In this document: in pieces, positions 1-6,269 of the stretch
Numbering within the stretch: the stretch's first letter is position 1
How the letters are laid out: each line of letters begins with the position of its first letter
Assembly: GCA_021779205.1 (NCBI GenBank)
Contig: JAJYBE010000008.1
Location: forward strand, 1 to 25,126
Origin: a bacterium
GTDB taxonomy: Bacteria; Patescibacteriota; Minisyncoccia; Moranbacterales; UBA2206
Direction: 5' to 3'
Length of the DNA stretch: 25,126 nucleotides
Position numbers and translations under genes: made by a program
Notes under the pieces: model-generated
The model's input: the letters and a program-made list of their open reading frames with translations, nothing else
The model's database searches: none
What the model was told of the DNA's origin: nothing

Positions 1-41
1 CGAGAGTAAGTTTTTAGTTTACAATTTTCGAATTTCAAAAA

Positions 42-115
42 GGGAGCGTAGCTCAGTTGGTTAGAGCGACTGCCTGTCACGCAGTAGGTCACCGGTTCGA
101 GTCCGGCCGTTCCCG
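42..115 (+). tRNA. tRNA-Asp (anticodon GTC)
   Basis: A complete cloverleaf can be folded. The acceptor arms are GGGAGCG (42-48) and CGTTCCC (108-114), with one G-U pair, and the discriminator base is G115. The anticodon stem ACTGC/GCAGT encloses loop CTGTCAC with anticodon GTC at 76-78. The T-arm contains the usual GGTTCGAGTCC. The 3' CCA is not encoded (CACA follows). It decodes aspartate codons. It sits at the distal end of the minus-strand cassette array, immediately next to the last attC-like site. Confidence 0.97.
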
Positions 116-116
116 C

Positions 117-210
117 ACAATACAACTTATTACCGTTTAAAAGCTGTTTTTTGATATATGAAAATCTTTTTCTGGAGCATGGCGGAAACGCTTTGGGAGT
201 GTTGGCTAAT
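117..210 (-). other. attC-like site of the last (distal) cassette
   Basis: On the + strand a CAAC half site (ACAAC at 122-126) lies left and a GTTGGCT half site (201-207) lies right. The right half stands just after the stop of the cassette gene at 225. The sequence after GTTGGCT (ATATTTCTTTTCTTTT) resembles the inverted start of the same cassette near 1307-1328, as expected when the R'' and R' arms of one cassette pair. The left half is weak, so the exact end next to the tRNA is uncertain. Confidence 0.45.
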
Positions 211-224
211 ATATTTCTTTTCTT

Positions 225-1280
225 TTATTTAGTTGCTGGCAGGACTTGTTCTAAAAAATTACTAATATCTTTTCCGTTTAATGTATATGCTCTAACAAAA
301 GAATCATTCACATGAGCATACAATATGCCTTCTCCGATTCCAGTTTCTACAAAATGACTAGCAAAGGTAATCGCTCTTTTATCACTTATTTCCGTATCGT
401 GTATGATTGATTTTTGTGAAACCCAGTCTATTTTTCCATATTCATAATCATAAATAAAAAGACCAATTGAAAATGTGCCATATTTTATCTTTCCGTTAAC
501 TCTCTCATTTTCTTCGCAACCGTTCATAATTCCAAGCATCTTATTTTTTCCAAGATCAATAAAGCTTCTTGGAAGAAGCGGGCCCGGAGAAGCGTGACCA
601 CCGATCCATGGGATTTTATGATCTGCTGGGTGAAAAGCTATTTCCCCAAATTCCCACGATTTGCCCATGTCGCGAGCAATAGCAACTTGAACAACAGAAT
701 AAGTCCACCCACCTTTTTTATTGCTTGATTCAATTAAATTATAACGAAACCCCTTTGAATTAAGTGGAGCTATGGAGACTTCTTTTGCATTTCTGTCACG
801 ATTTCCTAGCAAGGTAGGTTTTGTCATTTCCAGAGAATCTAAGTCTTTTCCTACGGCATGTCCTAAATTTACATTCCATATATTTTCCCCCTCCTCATCT
901 TTTCCTGCTGTTTTTACCGGCATCGTGAAGTATACATGCATTAAATCATTTTGATTATCTATCCAGATATCAGGGTCTTCGAGACCGATAAAATCTCCAC
1001 CATCTCCTTTTAACTTTTCGATAATCACTTCCGAGTGTTTAATTTTCAACTCCTTAGTGATCTCAAACTTTTCCAATGTTTTTCCTTCGATCTTAAGCAA
1101 GGCGCTTCTGTCAATTTGTCCAGAGCTTCCATATTCTCCGCTTCTGCTTATTATACAGCGAGCTATTCCTTCTTTATTTCCAGTTCTCGGATCAAGAGTG
1201 ATTGCCATAACATGCTCAAATCCATGTCTTACTTCTAAAACTTTCCCCTTATGTTGTAAATATAATTTAGAATTTTGCAT
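225..1280 (-). CDS. Cassette protein, five-bladed beta-propeller glycosidase-like (GH43/GH130-like fold)
   Basis: This 351-residue protein has no signal peptide or membrane segment, so it is probably cytoplasmic. The segment GLEDPDIWID (about residues 98-107), followed by a short strand HVYFTM, resembles the blade motif of GH43/GH130-type five-bladed propellers, where an acidic residue in an E-D-P context binds sugar. Later blades contain WIGGHASPGPLLPRS and a terminal FASHF. A role on mannosides or other glycosides, either hydrolytic or phosphorolytic, is an inference from fold-like motifs only. It is the distal cassette of the array: its stop lies 18 bases from the R'' half of one attC-like site and its start lies 46 bases from the next site. 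No Shine-Dalgarno precedes the ATG. It is the largest cassette gene. Confidence 0.7.
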   Translation of the reverse strand: MQNSKLYLQHKGKVLEVRHGFEHVMAITLDPRTGNKEGIARCIISRSGEYGSSGQIDRSALLKIEGKTLEKFEITKELKIKHSEVIIEKLKGDGGDFIGLEDPDIWIDNQNDLMHVYFTMPVKTAGKDEEGENIWNVNLGHAVGKDLDSLEMTKPTLLGNRDRNAKEVSIAPLNSKGFRYNLIESSNKKGGWTYSVVQVAIARDMGKSWEFGEIAFHPADHKIPWIGGHASPGPLLPRSFIDLGKNKMLGIMNGCEENERVNGKIKYGTFSIGLFIYDYEYGKIDWVSQKSIIHDTEISDKRAITFASHFVETGIGEGILYAHVNDSFVRAYTLNGKDISNFLEQVLPATK

Positions 1281-1325
1281 ATTTAGATTTAATTAATAAT
1301 GGCTGAAAAGAAAAGGAATATTTCC

Positions 1326-1487
1326 GATAACGTATCTGAATATGAGAAGTTTTTATTTTTTTTTTATTCCTTAATTATAATCTAAAAGCAAAAGAAAAAC
1401 AAAAATTTGAGAGAGAAAAATTTATTTTCCTTAATTTTATCATAATAGTGAAAAATTTCTGAATCGGATATGCCGTGTTATGCGATG
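1326..1487 (-). other. attC-like site (of the Nudix cassette at 1510)
   Basis: The left half GATAACGTATCTGAATATG (1326-1344) and the right half GAATCGGATATGCCGTG (1461-1477) followed by TTATGCGATG form the paired arms seen after most cassette genes here. The centre is about 115 bases and very T/A rich, so the site is longer than most attC sites. The right half is next to the stop of the following gene on the minus strand. Confidence 0.75.
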
Positions 1488-1509
1488 CAAAAAAAATAAG
1501 CCTCCGATT

Positions 1510-2004
1510 TTACAGCACTTTAGCTAACGTTTTATCTAAATCCGGAACTATATCAAAACTCTTTAATTCGGCAGGATCAATCCATTTAAAATCAGTATGT
1601 TCCCAATCTAATTTTATCACTGGTTCTTTATTTAATTCAACTAGCATAGGAAAAATTACCCAAATTTTTTGAGCTTTGCTATCAGTTAATTCGTATGGCT
1701 GTCCTAATGTGACTTGCTTTATCAAATCAGATGTTATTCCGAGCTCCTCGCGTAATTCCTCGTATGCCTTTTCCTCAAGCGGACGAAACTCATCAAGATA
1801 GCCAGCAACAGAATTCCACAATCCTTGATAGGCGCGAACTTTGTCGCTTCGCTTCAGGAGTAATATTTTATTTTCAAATTTAACAAAACAAGTTAGGACG
1901 GGGGCTTTGTTTGAATTTGAATAATCTATTTTCCCATCGGAAAATTTGGGTAATCTTTCCGAAAATTCTCGCAAAACTTTTTTAAATACAATTTTATTAT
2001 TCAT
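1510..2004 (-). CDS. Nudix hydrolase family protein (cassette)
   Basis: Nudix proteins hydrolyse nucleoside diphosphates linked to another moiety. The Nudix box is visible as GYLDEFRPLEEK followed by AYEELREELGI. The catalytic EE pair and following G are kept, but the first box glutamate is R and the usual R of the RE pair is E, so substrate and activity are uncertain. The upstream segment VLTCFVKFENKILLLKRSDK and YQGLWNSVAGYLD are typical of the family. The chosen start (ATG at 2004, 164 residues) begins MNNKIVFKK. A start 11 codons further upstream would run into the attC-like DNA. No Shine-Dalgarno is seen. It is one of four Nudix cassettes in the array. Confidence 0.82.
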   Translation of the reverse strand: MNNKIVFKKVLREFSERLPKFSDGKIDYSNSNKAPVLTCFVKFENKILLLKRSDKVRAYQGLWNSVAGYLDEFRPLEEKAYEELREELGITSDLIKQVTLGQPYELTDSKAQKIWVIFPMLVELNKEPVIKLDWEHTDFKWIDPAELKSFDIVPDLDKTLAKVL

Positions 2005-2007
2005 AGG

Positions 2008-2071
2008 ATTGATATTTGCACGAGTTAAAAAAGGCAAAATTTTTGAACCGAATATGCCGCGTTATCTGATG
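2008..2071 (-). other. Short, degenerate attC-like site (of the DUF3750-like cassette)
   Basis: The right half GAACCGAATATGCCGCG (2045-2061) followed by TTATCTGATG is clear. The left half is reduced to something like GATATTTGCACGAGTT (2010-2025), lacking a good CAAC core, so this site appears worn or rearranged. It is much shorter than its neighbours (about 65 bases). Confidence 0.5.
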
Positions 2072-2096
2072 TAAAAATAGCCTGCACCTAAAGTTT

Positions 2097-2555
2097 TTAT
2101 TTTGCGTTTTTTCCAAAAGCATTCCATGGTAGCGTTGTGCCGATTTCAGCAAAATGAGCTAACACCCATTGCACATAAGTATTACTATTCGTCCCACATA
2201 ATGAATATCTTTTTAGATACGGATAATTTTCTTTGCTAATTTTGATGAATTCAATCATTTTTTTTGCCATCTCTCCTTCAACTTTCTTTAACAACTGACC
2301 GTGCCATAGCCACCGCTCAGAAAAAGGAAAAATTTCAATTCCGCTAAATGGAGAAAAGCGATTTAGATGCAGGTGTCCCCAATTTTCGTCATTATTCGCT
2401 CTGAACAATACTTCATATCTTGAAATTTTTCCTTTTTCATTGCACACAAACCATGGATGGATGGCAAATACAAACGGCACATTAGCGGGACAACGCAAAA
2501 TAAAAACTTCATATTTCTCTGGATCAATCAAGTTGTTATAATTATCATTATTCAT
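2097..2555 (-). CDS. DUF3750-like cassette protein of unknown function
   Basis: This 152-residue soluble protein has no membrane segment. The C-terminal motifs GTNSNTYVQWVL and LPWNAFGKN resemble those of the DUF3750 family, whose function is not established. The N-terminal half contains aromatic beta-strand-like segments (FVFAIHPWFV, WGHLHLNRFSPF). It fills one cassette between two attC-like sites. The stop is TAA and no Shine-Dalgarno is seen before the ATG. The family assignment is from memory of the motif and is moderate. Confidence 0.65.
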   Translation of the reverse strand: MNNDNYNNLIDPEKYEVFILRCPANVPFVFAIHPWFVCNEKGKISRYEVLFRANNDENWGHLHLNRFSPFSGIEIFPFSERWLWHGQLLKKVEGEMAKKMIEFIKISKENYPYLKRYSLCGTNSNTYVQWVLAHFAEIGTTLPWNAFGKNAK

Positions 2556-2586
2556 TTCGCAATACTTTTTTGGCCATTTTTATTTT

Positions 2587-2740
2587 GCATAACGTATCCG
2601 AATAGGAGAAGTTTTTTGCCCGCTTCCATATTAATATTAATTAAAGAAAAGGGCAAAAATTTGGGTAAAAAATGAAATTCAATCCCAGAAACTTACAAAG
2701 ATAATTTCATTTTTTCCTCATATTCGGTGTTGTGCGATGT
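2587..2740 (-). other. attC-like site (of the ParB-fold-like cassette)
   Basis: The left half is GCATAACGTATCCGAATAGG (2587-2606), followed by AGAAGTT. The right half is CATATTCGGTGTTGTGCGAT (2719-2738). The right half continues as an inverted copy of the start of its own cassette: 2729-2755 against 3369-3395, 24 of 27 positions matching. This is strong support for a real cassette boundary. Confidence 0.75.
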
Positions 2741-2753
2741 ATTTTGCCGATTA

Positions 2754-3362
2754 TCAATAAAGTGGCCAGGTCGCAAGATTTTCCGAATAGCCTATGTAAG
2801 CGTCAATTTCGTCTGGAGTGTAATTTGAGTCAAACAAGTAGCTGGTAAGACGTAAATGTCCATCAATTGCCACAAGGTCAGAATTTTCATCCTTGGCAAT
2901 AAGAATAGAAGGGGGAAAGTTTGCGCCTTGCTTTAAAGCTTTGAACGCCTTGAAAAATATGTCGTTACTTTGATTAAATATCTCAATTCCTTTTTTAATC
3001 GTTTTGACTCCTTCGGAGATGTATCGCTTATGATTAGACAATTCATTCCAGTAACTATAATTGAGATATTTAATTTGCTGAATATCTTTTTTGGTTAGCC
3101 TTACCAGCTTCCATTGGATATTATTAGGAAAATCTTGCGACAGGTAACCGTCGACACCATCTCCATCGAAGGAGCGCATTAATTTCTCTCGTATCATATT
3201 TTTCTTTTCGTTTTGTACGTCGGGGTTAGTAATAATATTTTCATCGATACCCTGTTCTTTTATAATAGCCTTTAATTTTTCTCCAAAACGAAAAGAACTG
3301 TAATTATATTTGAATAGCGAGGCGGTTACCTCGTGCTCAGTAACAGATTTAAGTATTTTCAT
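2754..3362 (-). CDS. ParB/sulfiredoxin-fold-like cassette protein
   Basis: The protein is 202 residues from the ATG at 3362 (MKILKSVTEHEV). An earlier start at 3407 would be translated from the attC-like DNA and is not preferred. The C-terminal third contains PPSILIAKD, then LVAIDGHLRLTSYLF, then DAYIGYSENLATWPLY. The segment around IDGHLRL resembles the G-H/R-R loop of the ParB/Srx fold, which can bind nucleotides, but it is a distant likeness. The N-terminal part is charged and predicted helical, with no recognised domain. It ends with UGA. It is a single-gene cassette with inverted ends. Confidence 0.6.
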   Translation of the reverse strand: MKILKSVTEHEVTASLFKYNYSSFRFGEKLKAIIKEQGIDENIITNPDVQNEKKNMIREKLMRSFDGDGVDGYLSQDFPNNIQWKLVRLTKKDIQQIKYLNYSYWNELSNHKRYISEGVKTIKKGIEIFNQSNDIFFKAFKALKQGANFPPSILIAKDENSDLVAIDGHLRLTSYLFDSNYTPDEIDAYIGYSENLATWPLY

Positions 3363-3386
3363 ATAGTTGACAATCGGCAAAATATT

Positions 3387-3531
3387 TCGCACAACGTTTC
3401 GGCACATGCGAAGTTGCGCCTGTGTTTATTGGCTAAAACTTCAAACATTTATCTATTTTGATTATATCACCAAACTTTGTTTTATTACAACACAATTCTG
3501 GAGAAGAAATTTTGCTTTCCTTGTTATTGAA
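3387..3531 (-). other. attC-like site (of the ART-like cassette)
   Basis: The left half TCGCACAACGTTTCGGCACA (3387-3406) followed by TGCGAAGTTGCG is well kept. The right half is degenerate, ending in GTTATTGA (3523-3530). The centre (3409-3476) is closely related to that of the site at 8183-8322, sharing GAAGTTGCGCCTGTGTTTAT and TTGATTATATCAC, so the two sites belong to one subfamily. Confidence 0.65.
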
Positions 3532-3547
3532 TTTAATCTGGGAAAAT

Positions 3548-3988
3548 TTATCTTATTTTAAATTCCGTGCTGATTTCTTTCGGTTTCTCTTTCCAATTCT
3601 TCAATTCATAATAATTTTGCACATCTTTGGCTTTGTGCGCAAACTTACTAGATATATTTATTTCATCTACACCAACGATGGCATATTGATGGTCATCAAC
3701 TTCGATTATTTTCTCTTTTGGAATATGCTCGATATCTATTTCATACACAAAAACCTCTTCTTCCGGATCAAACAGCTCAGGATTTTCAAAAGTAATCGAT
3801 TTATTTTCACCATCATTATTAGTGATCCCCTTTGGTCTCGCCGCACAAGCCAAGGCAAAACCATAATCAGGCGTCAAATAAATAGCACTAAGTAGCTCAT
3901 TTTCAGGAACCTCAATACCATCAGCCTTGCTAGCTTGGCTTTTTCTAATTGATGCAAAATTATTTTTAGAACCGTGATATAATTTCAT
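3548..3988 (-). CDS. Cassette protein with ADP-ribosyltransferase-like features
   Basis: The protein has 146 residues. The N-terminus MKLYHGSKNNF (H-G/S pattern), a middle segment AIYLTPDYGFALACA and a later EVDDHQYAIVG suggest a small ADP-ribosyltransferase-like or related fold, in which an HGS loop binds NAD. The catalytic glutamate cannot be placed with confidence, so this is a hypothesis. No partner antitoxin gene is visible in the cassette. The gene is bounded by a 16-bp perfect inverted repeat: 3535-3550 (containing the stop codon) against 3994-4009, just upstream of the ATG. This marks the ends of the original cassette. Confidence 0.55.
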   Translation of the reverse strand: MKLYHGSKNNFASIRKSQASKADGIEVPENELLSAIYLTPDYGFALACAARPKGITNNDGENKSITFENPELFDPEEEVFVYEIDIEHIPKEKIIEVDDHQYAIVGVDEINISSKFAHKAKDVQNYYELKNWKEKPKEISTEFKIR

Positions 3989-3993
3989 ATTCT

Positions 3994-4009
3994 TAAATTT
4001 TCCCAGATT
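3994..4009. repeat. Right arm of the terminal inverted repeat of the ART-like cassette
   Basis: TAAATTTTCCCAGATT is the exact reverse complement of 3535-3550. It marks the start of the cassette. The attC core expected just above it is no longer recognisable, which suggests that this boundary was disrupted when the RhuM segment arrived. Confidence 0.7.
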
Positions 4010-4055
4010 GAATTTTTAAAAATGTAAATAAGTTTTTGGTTTTGGGCAGAGGGGA

Positions 4056-4089
4056 TAGGGTGAATGTCCAAAACTAGAAACTCCTTATT
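4056..4089. repeat. Imperfect direct repeat, left of rhuM (partner at 5193-5226)
   Basis: The core GAATGTCCAAAACTAGAAAC here resembles GAATGCCCAAAAATCAAAAA near 5199, both followed by CTC and TTATTT. The two copies bracket the RhuM gene about 1.13 kb apart, and each ends at a gene stop codon. They do not look like attC sites, which sets this segment apart from the rest of the array. Confidence 0.45.
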
Positions 4090-5107
4090 TTTCTTTTGCA
4101 GGCAGGGATTTTATGAGTTTATCAAAATCAGATTCTATTTTCTGAGTTTTGTTATATTCATCATATTCTTGAAATGCTTTTTGTTCCGCTTGAGTGTGAG
4201 AAATTCTGCCTTTTCCTTCAAGTACTTCATACTTATTAAACTCCAAAAAGTTATTTACTGATTCTGCCAACTTTTCCATTGTGAGAGCTGTGCGATTTTC
4301 AATTAGCCTTTCGATGTAGTCAAAATATCCAACGATGTTTCTTTCCAGTTTTTTTATCTTATCCTCGTTAAGATAATTTTTAGCGACAACTGTGTCTGAT
4401 TTAAGAATCCTGCCTTTCGGTGAATTTTTCCAAGTTTTGAGCCCCATGAAAGGCTTTTGCTTGTCTGCCGTTTCGTAAATAATTTCCGCTGCGGTTTTGC
4501 CAGTAATGGCAAAGTGAAATTTGTTTTGAATCATTGCGTAAAAATTTTTGGTAATTTCTGATGTAGGGCTATAATCTAGACTGCATTCGGCAAAAATATC
4601 CGTAATTTGCTGGTAAATTTTTCTTTCGCTAGCACGAATGGAACGGACTCTTTCCAAGAGTTCGATAAAATAGTCTTTGTCAAAATATTTTCCATTTTTC
4701 AATCTCTCGTCATCCATGGTAAATCCCTTGATGATGTACTCTTTAAGTCTTTCTGTTGCCCAGATGCGGAATTGAGTGGCTTGTGCTGAATTTACGCGAT
4801 AGCCTACGGAAATTATGGCGTCAAGATTGTAAAATTTCGTTTGATATTTTTTGCCATCATTGGCAGTATATTCCAAAATGGAATGAACTGAATTTTCCAG
4901 CAATTCGCCGTTTTCAAAGATGTTCTTCAAGTGCTTGGCAATAGCTGGCTGTTGCACGCCGAATAATTTGGCCATCTTGTCTTGAGTCAGCCAAATATTT
5001 TCGTCATGAAAGTAAATTTCAACTTTTACTTTACCACTTGGGGCTGTATAGAGTAGAAATTCGGTTAATTCATTTTTTATGCTAATTTTGTGATTATTTT
5101 TGGGCAT
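4085..5107 (-). CDS. RhuM-family protein (Virulence_RhuM)
   Basis: The family is widespread on mobile DNA and islands, named for a Salmonella pathogenicity island gene, with no established biochemical role. The N-terminal region carries VKVEIYFHDENIWLTQDKMA, then KLFGVQQPAIAKHLKNIF, a helix-turn-helix-like segment. It is followed by YTANDGKKYQTKFYNLDAI, ISVGYRVNSAQATQFRIWAT and ERLKEYIIKGF, all diagnostic of the family. The C-terminal half is helical. The ATG at 5107 (MPKNNHKISIK, 340 residues) fits better than the one at 5140, although neither has a Shine-Dalgarno. No attC-like site separates it from its neighbours, so it probably arrived by another route. Confidence 0.88.
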   Translation of the reverse strand: MPKNNHKISIKNELTEFLLYTAPSGKVKVEIYFHDENIWLTQDKMAKLFGVQQPAIAKHLKNIFENGELLENSVHSILEYTANDGKKYQTKFYNLDAIISVGYRVNSAQATQFRIWATERLKEYIIKGFTMDDERLKNGKYFDKDYFIELLERVRSIRASERKIYQQITDIFAECSLDYSPTSEITKNFYAMIQNKFHFAITGKTAAEIIYETADKQKPFMGLKTWKNSPKGRILKSDTVVAKNYLNEDKIKKLERNIVGYFDYIERLIENRTALTMEKLAESVNNFLEFNKYEVLEGKGRISHTQAEQKAFQEYDEYNKTQKIESDFDKLIKSLPAKEK

Positions 5108-5226
5108 GAGTTTTATATTTGAGTCTAATCGATATCTCAAGTTTTTTTATTATTTTAATGAAACTTGTCTTTATTTTACCACATTTAGGGACGAGTGGGA
5201 ATGCCCAAAAATCAAAAACTCATTAT

Positions 5227-5352
5227 TTATAATTCTTCAATGTCGCCTTTAACTAAATATTCAGGAATTTTATTCCATTCAGCTAAAACCTTTTCTCTGC
5301 CGAGCTCACTATTAAACCAATCATCTATCGTAAAGCCATAAATCTCATAGGT
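5227..5352 (-). pseudogene. C-terminal remnant of an unidentified gene
   Basis: An open frame of 41 codons ending in TAA reads as a plausible protein C-terminus: YEIYGFTIDDWFNSELGREK, then VLAEWNKIPEY, then a terminal GDIEEL. There is no start codon at its head and an in-frame stop lies just upstream at 5353-5355, so the 5' part has been lost. It lies between the RhuM gene and the attC-like site at 5409 and is probably the residue of a deleted cassette gene. The family is not recognised. Confidence 0.5.
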
Positions 5353-5408
5353 CTATAGTGGTCGGGTTTGTCAAGACATTTAAAATCTAAAAAGTAAAAA
5401 AATTATTT

Positions 5409-5541
5409 CACATAACGTATCGGCATTATCCGAAGTTTTTGTGCAACGTAGCGGAACAAAAATTTGGGTCGAGGAAAATTGACATTCCTTTAAAATATAA
5501 TTGCGTCAATTTTCTGAGCCGGATATGCCGTGTTGTCGGAA
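5409..5541 (-). other. attC-like site (of the inverted-repeat Nudix cassette)
   Basis: The left half is CACATAACGTATCGGCATTA (5409-5428) and the right half GAGCCGGATATGCCGTG (5515-5531) followed by TTGTCGGAAAT. The centre folds back on itself: TTTTTGT near 5435 pairs with ACAAAAA near 5455. It resembles the centre of the site at 7419-7508. Confidence 0.75.
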
Positions 5542-5587
5542 ATATTGCTCTTTTGCATTTCAAAACAAAAATTTTGGGAAGGGGCTA
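5532..5587. repeat. Left terminal inverted repeat of the Nudix cassette (56 bases)
   Basis: This segment starts GTTGTCGGAAAT and ends GGGAAGGGGCTA. It is the exact reverse complement of 6001-6049 over all 49 positions of that arm, apart from a 7-base interruption (GCATTTC, 5555-5561). Its outer end coincides with the attC recombination core GTTGTCG. Confidence 0.92.
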
Positions 5588-5613
5588 TCTGTGAAGTTGC
5601 TTCACAGATAGCC
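5583..5613 (-). terminator. 14-bp hairpin overlapping the Nudix stop codon (terminator-like)
   Basis: The arms GGCTATCTGTGAAG and CTTCACAGATAGCC are perfectly complementary with a 3-base loop. On the minus strand the stem begins inside the last codons of the Nudix gene and includes its UGA stop. The run after it (CCCTTCCCAAAATTTTTG) is only weakly U-rich, so this may act as a terminator or an RNA-stability element. The exact role is not shown. Confidence 0.5.
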
Positions 5614-5976
5614 GTTTTGACGAAGGGATAGGACGATTTTTTGTGTAATATCACTGAGGTTGTATTCTTCTGGTTCATTAACCCATTTTGCCTCATTTAT
5701 TTCGGCAGCTGTAGTTATTTCCCCATCAGAATTAGCAATGTAAACTTCCGCGCATAATCCATCATTTTTATGCGGAGTAATGCCAGAGAATGCACCGAAA
5801 TATTTTAGATTTTGCAATCTCAACTTCGGTAACTCCTCACCAGCCTCTCTTAAAAGACACTGCATGTTAGATTCGCCAACCTCCGGTTTACCTCCTGGCA
5901 AAATCCATGTTTTATGTTTTTGAACCAGAAGAATACAACCGTTTTTAATTACCACAACGCAGATTGCTTTTCTCAT
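5602..5976 (-). CDS. Nudix hydrolase, cassette bounded by long inverted repeats
   Basis: This compact 124-residue Nudix protein probably cleaves a nucleotide substrate. The box is well kept: PGGKPEVGES followed by NMQCLLREAGEEL, with the catalytic glutamates of the REAGEE segment present, but the final G-hydrophobic pair is replaced by PK. The start is decided by a strong AGGAGG (5985-5990 on the minus strand), 8 bases before the ATG at 5976. The GTG at 5985 overlaps this site and is rejected. Such a Shine-Dalgarno is unusual in this window and hints at origin in another host. The gene lies inside 49-bp terminal inverted repeats and directly abuts a second attI-like copy. Confidence 0.9.
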   Translation of the reverse strand: MRKAICVVVIKNGCILLVQKHKTWILPGGKPEVGESNMQCLLREAGEELPKLRLQNLKYFGAFSGITPHKNDGLCAEVYIANSDGEITTAAEINEAKWVNEPEEYNLSDITQKIVLSLRQNGYL

Positions 5977-5984
5977 GTTAATCA

Positions 5985-5990
5985 CCTCCT
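5985..5990 (-). promoter_or_regulatory. Strong Shine-Dalgarno (AGGAGG) of the Nudix cassette
   Basis: AGGAGG stands 8 bases upstream of the ATG at 5976. It fixes the start and is the only full consensus ribosome site noticed in the window. Confidence 0.85.
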
Positions 5991-6000
5991 TAAATGTGGT

Positions 6001-6049
6001 TAGCCCCTTCCCAAAATTTTTGTTTTAAAAGAGCAATATTTCCGACAAC
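6001..6049. repeat. Right terminal inverted repeat of the Nudix cassette (49 bases)
   Basis: It runs from TAGCCCCTTCCC to ATTTCCGACAAC and is the reverse complement of 5532-5587 without the 7-base interruption. Its outer end (CGACAAC) is the attC core that joins the cassette to the attI-like copy at 6050. Confidence 0.92.
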
Positions 6050-6173
6050 TCGTTTATATGCGAACTTGTTGTTGAATAATTACTGAAATTTACAGATTAT
6101 GCGAAATTTTAGTATGATTTAAGCATCGCTTATTTATAAAATAAATATAGCATATTTTTTATGAAGCTTCAAA
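6050..6173 (+). other. Second copy of the attI / integrase-promoter region (relic)
   Basis: This stretch is about 80-85% identical by eye to 10151-10276. It includes an exactly shared block of about 30 bases (GCATCGCTTATTTATAAAAT onward, from 6123) and the first integrase codons ATGAAGCTTCAA (6161-6172). After these codons the sequence diverges and reaches a stop (reading MKLQKIVLAHN), so no integrase follows. It retains TTATATGCGAACTTGTTG and the TTATGCGA core. It appears to be the relic of an older attI with its integrase gene cut off. Confidence 0.85.
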
Positions 6174-6185
6174 AAATCGTTCTGG

Positions 6186-6261
6186 CTCACAATTAATGTT
6201 GTCAAGCGCGTAGCGGACAGTTCACAATTGGGTTGCCGTAACCGGATATGCCGTATTGGTT
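6186..6261 (-). other. attC-like site (of the nucleotidyltransferase-like cassette)
   Basis: The right half AACCGGATATGCCGTATTGG (6239-6258) is clear. The left half is reduced to CTCACAATT (6186-6194). The centre (GCGTAGCGGACAG, then ACAATTGGG) resembles the centre of the site at 5409. It joins this cassette to the relic attI. Confidence 0.55.
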
Positions 6262-6269
6262 TATATAAT

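Noticed and set aside
3362..3407. Extended N-terminus of the ParB-fold-like protein (start at 3407)
   Set aside because: The extra codons are translated from the attC-like half site and are not protein-like.
5976..5985. GTG start of the Nudix gene at 5985
   Set aside because: It overlaps the AGGAGG site, which is correctly spaced for the ATG at 5976.
5532..6049. Insertion sequence or MITE carrying a Nudix gene
   Set aside because: There is no transposase and no target duplication, and the outer ends coincide with attC cores and fit cassette geometry.
6161..6196. Short gene MKLQKIVLAHN
   Set aside because: It is the copied start of the integrase gene, cut after about four codons.
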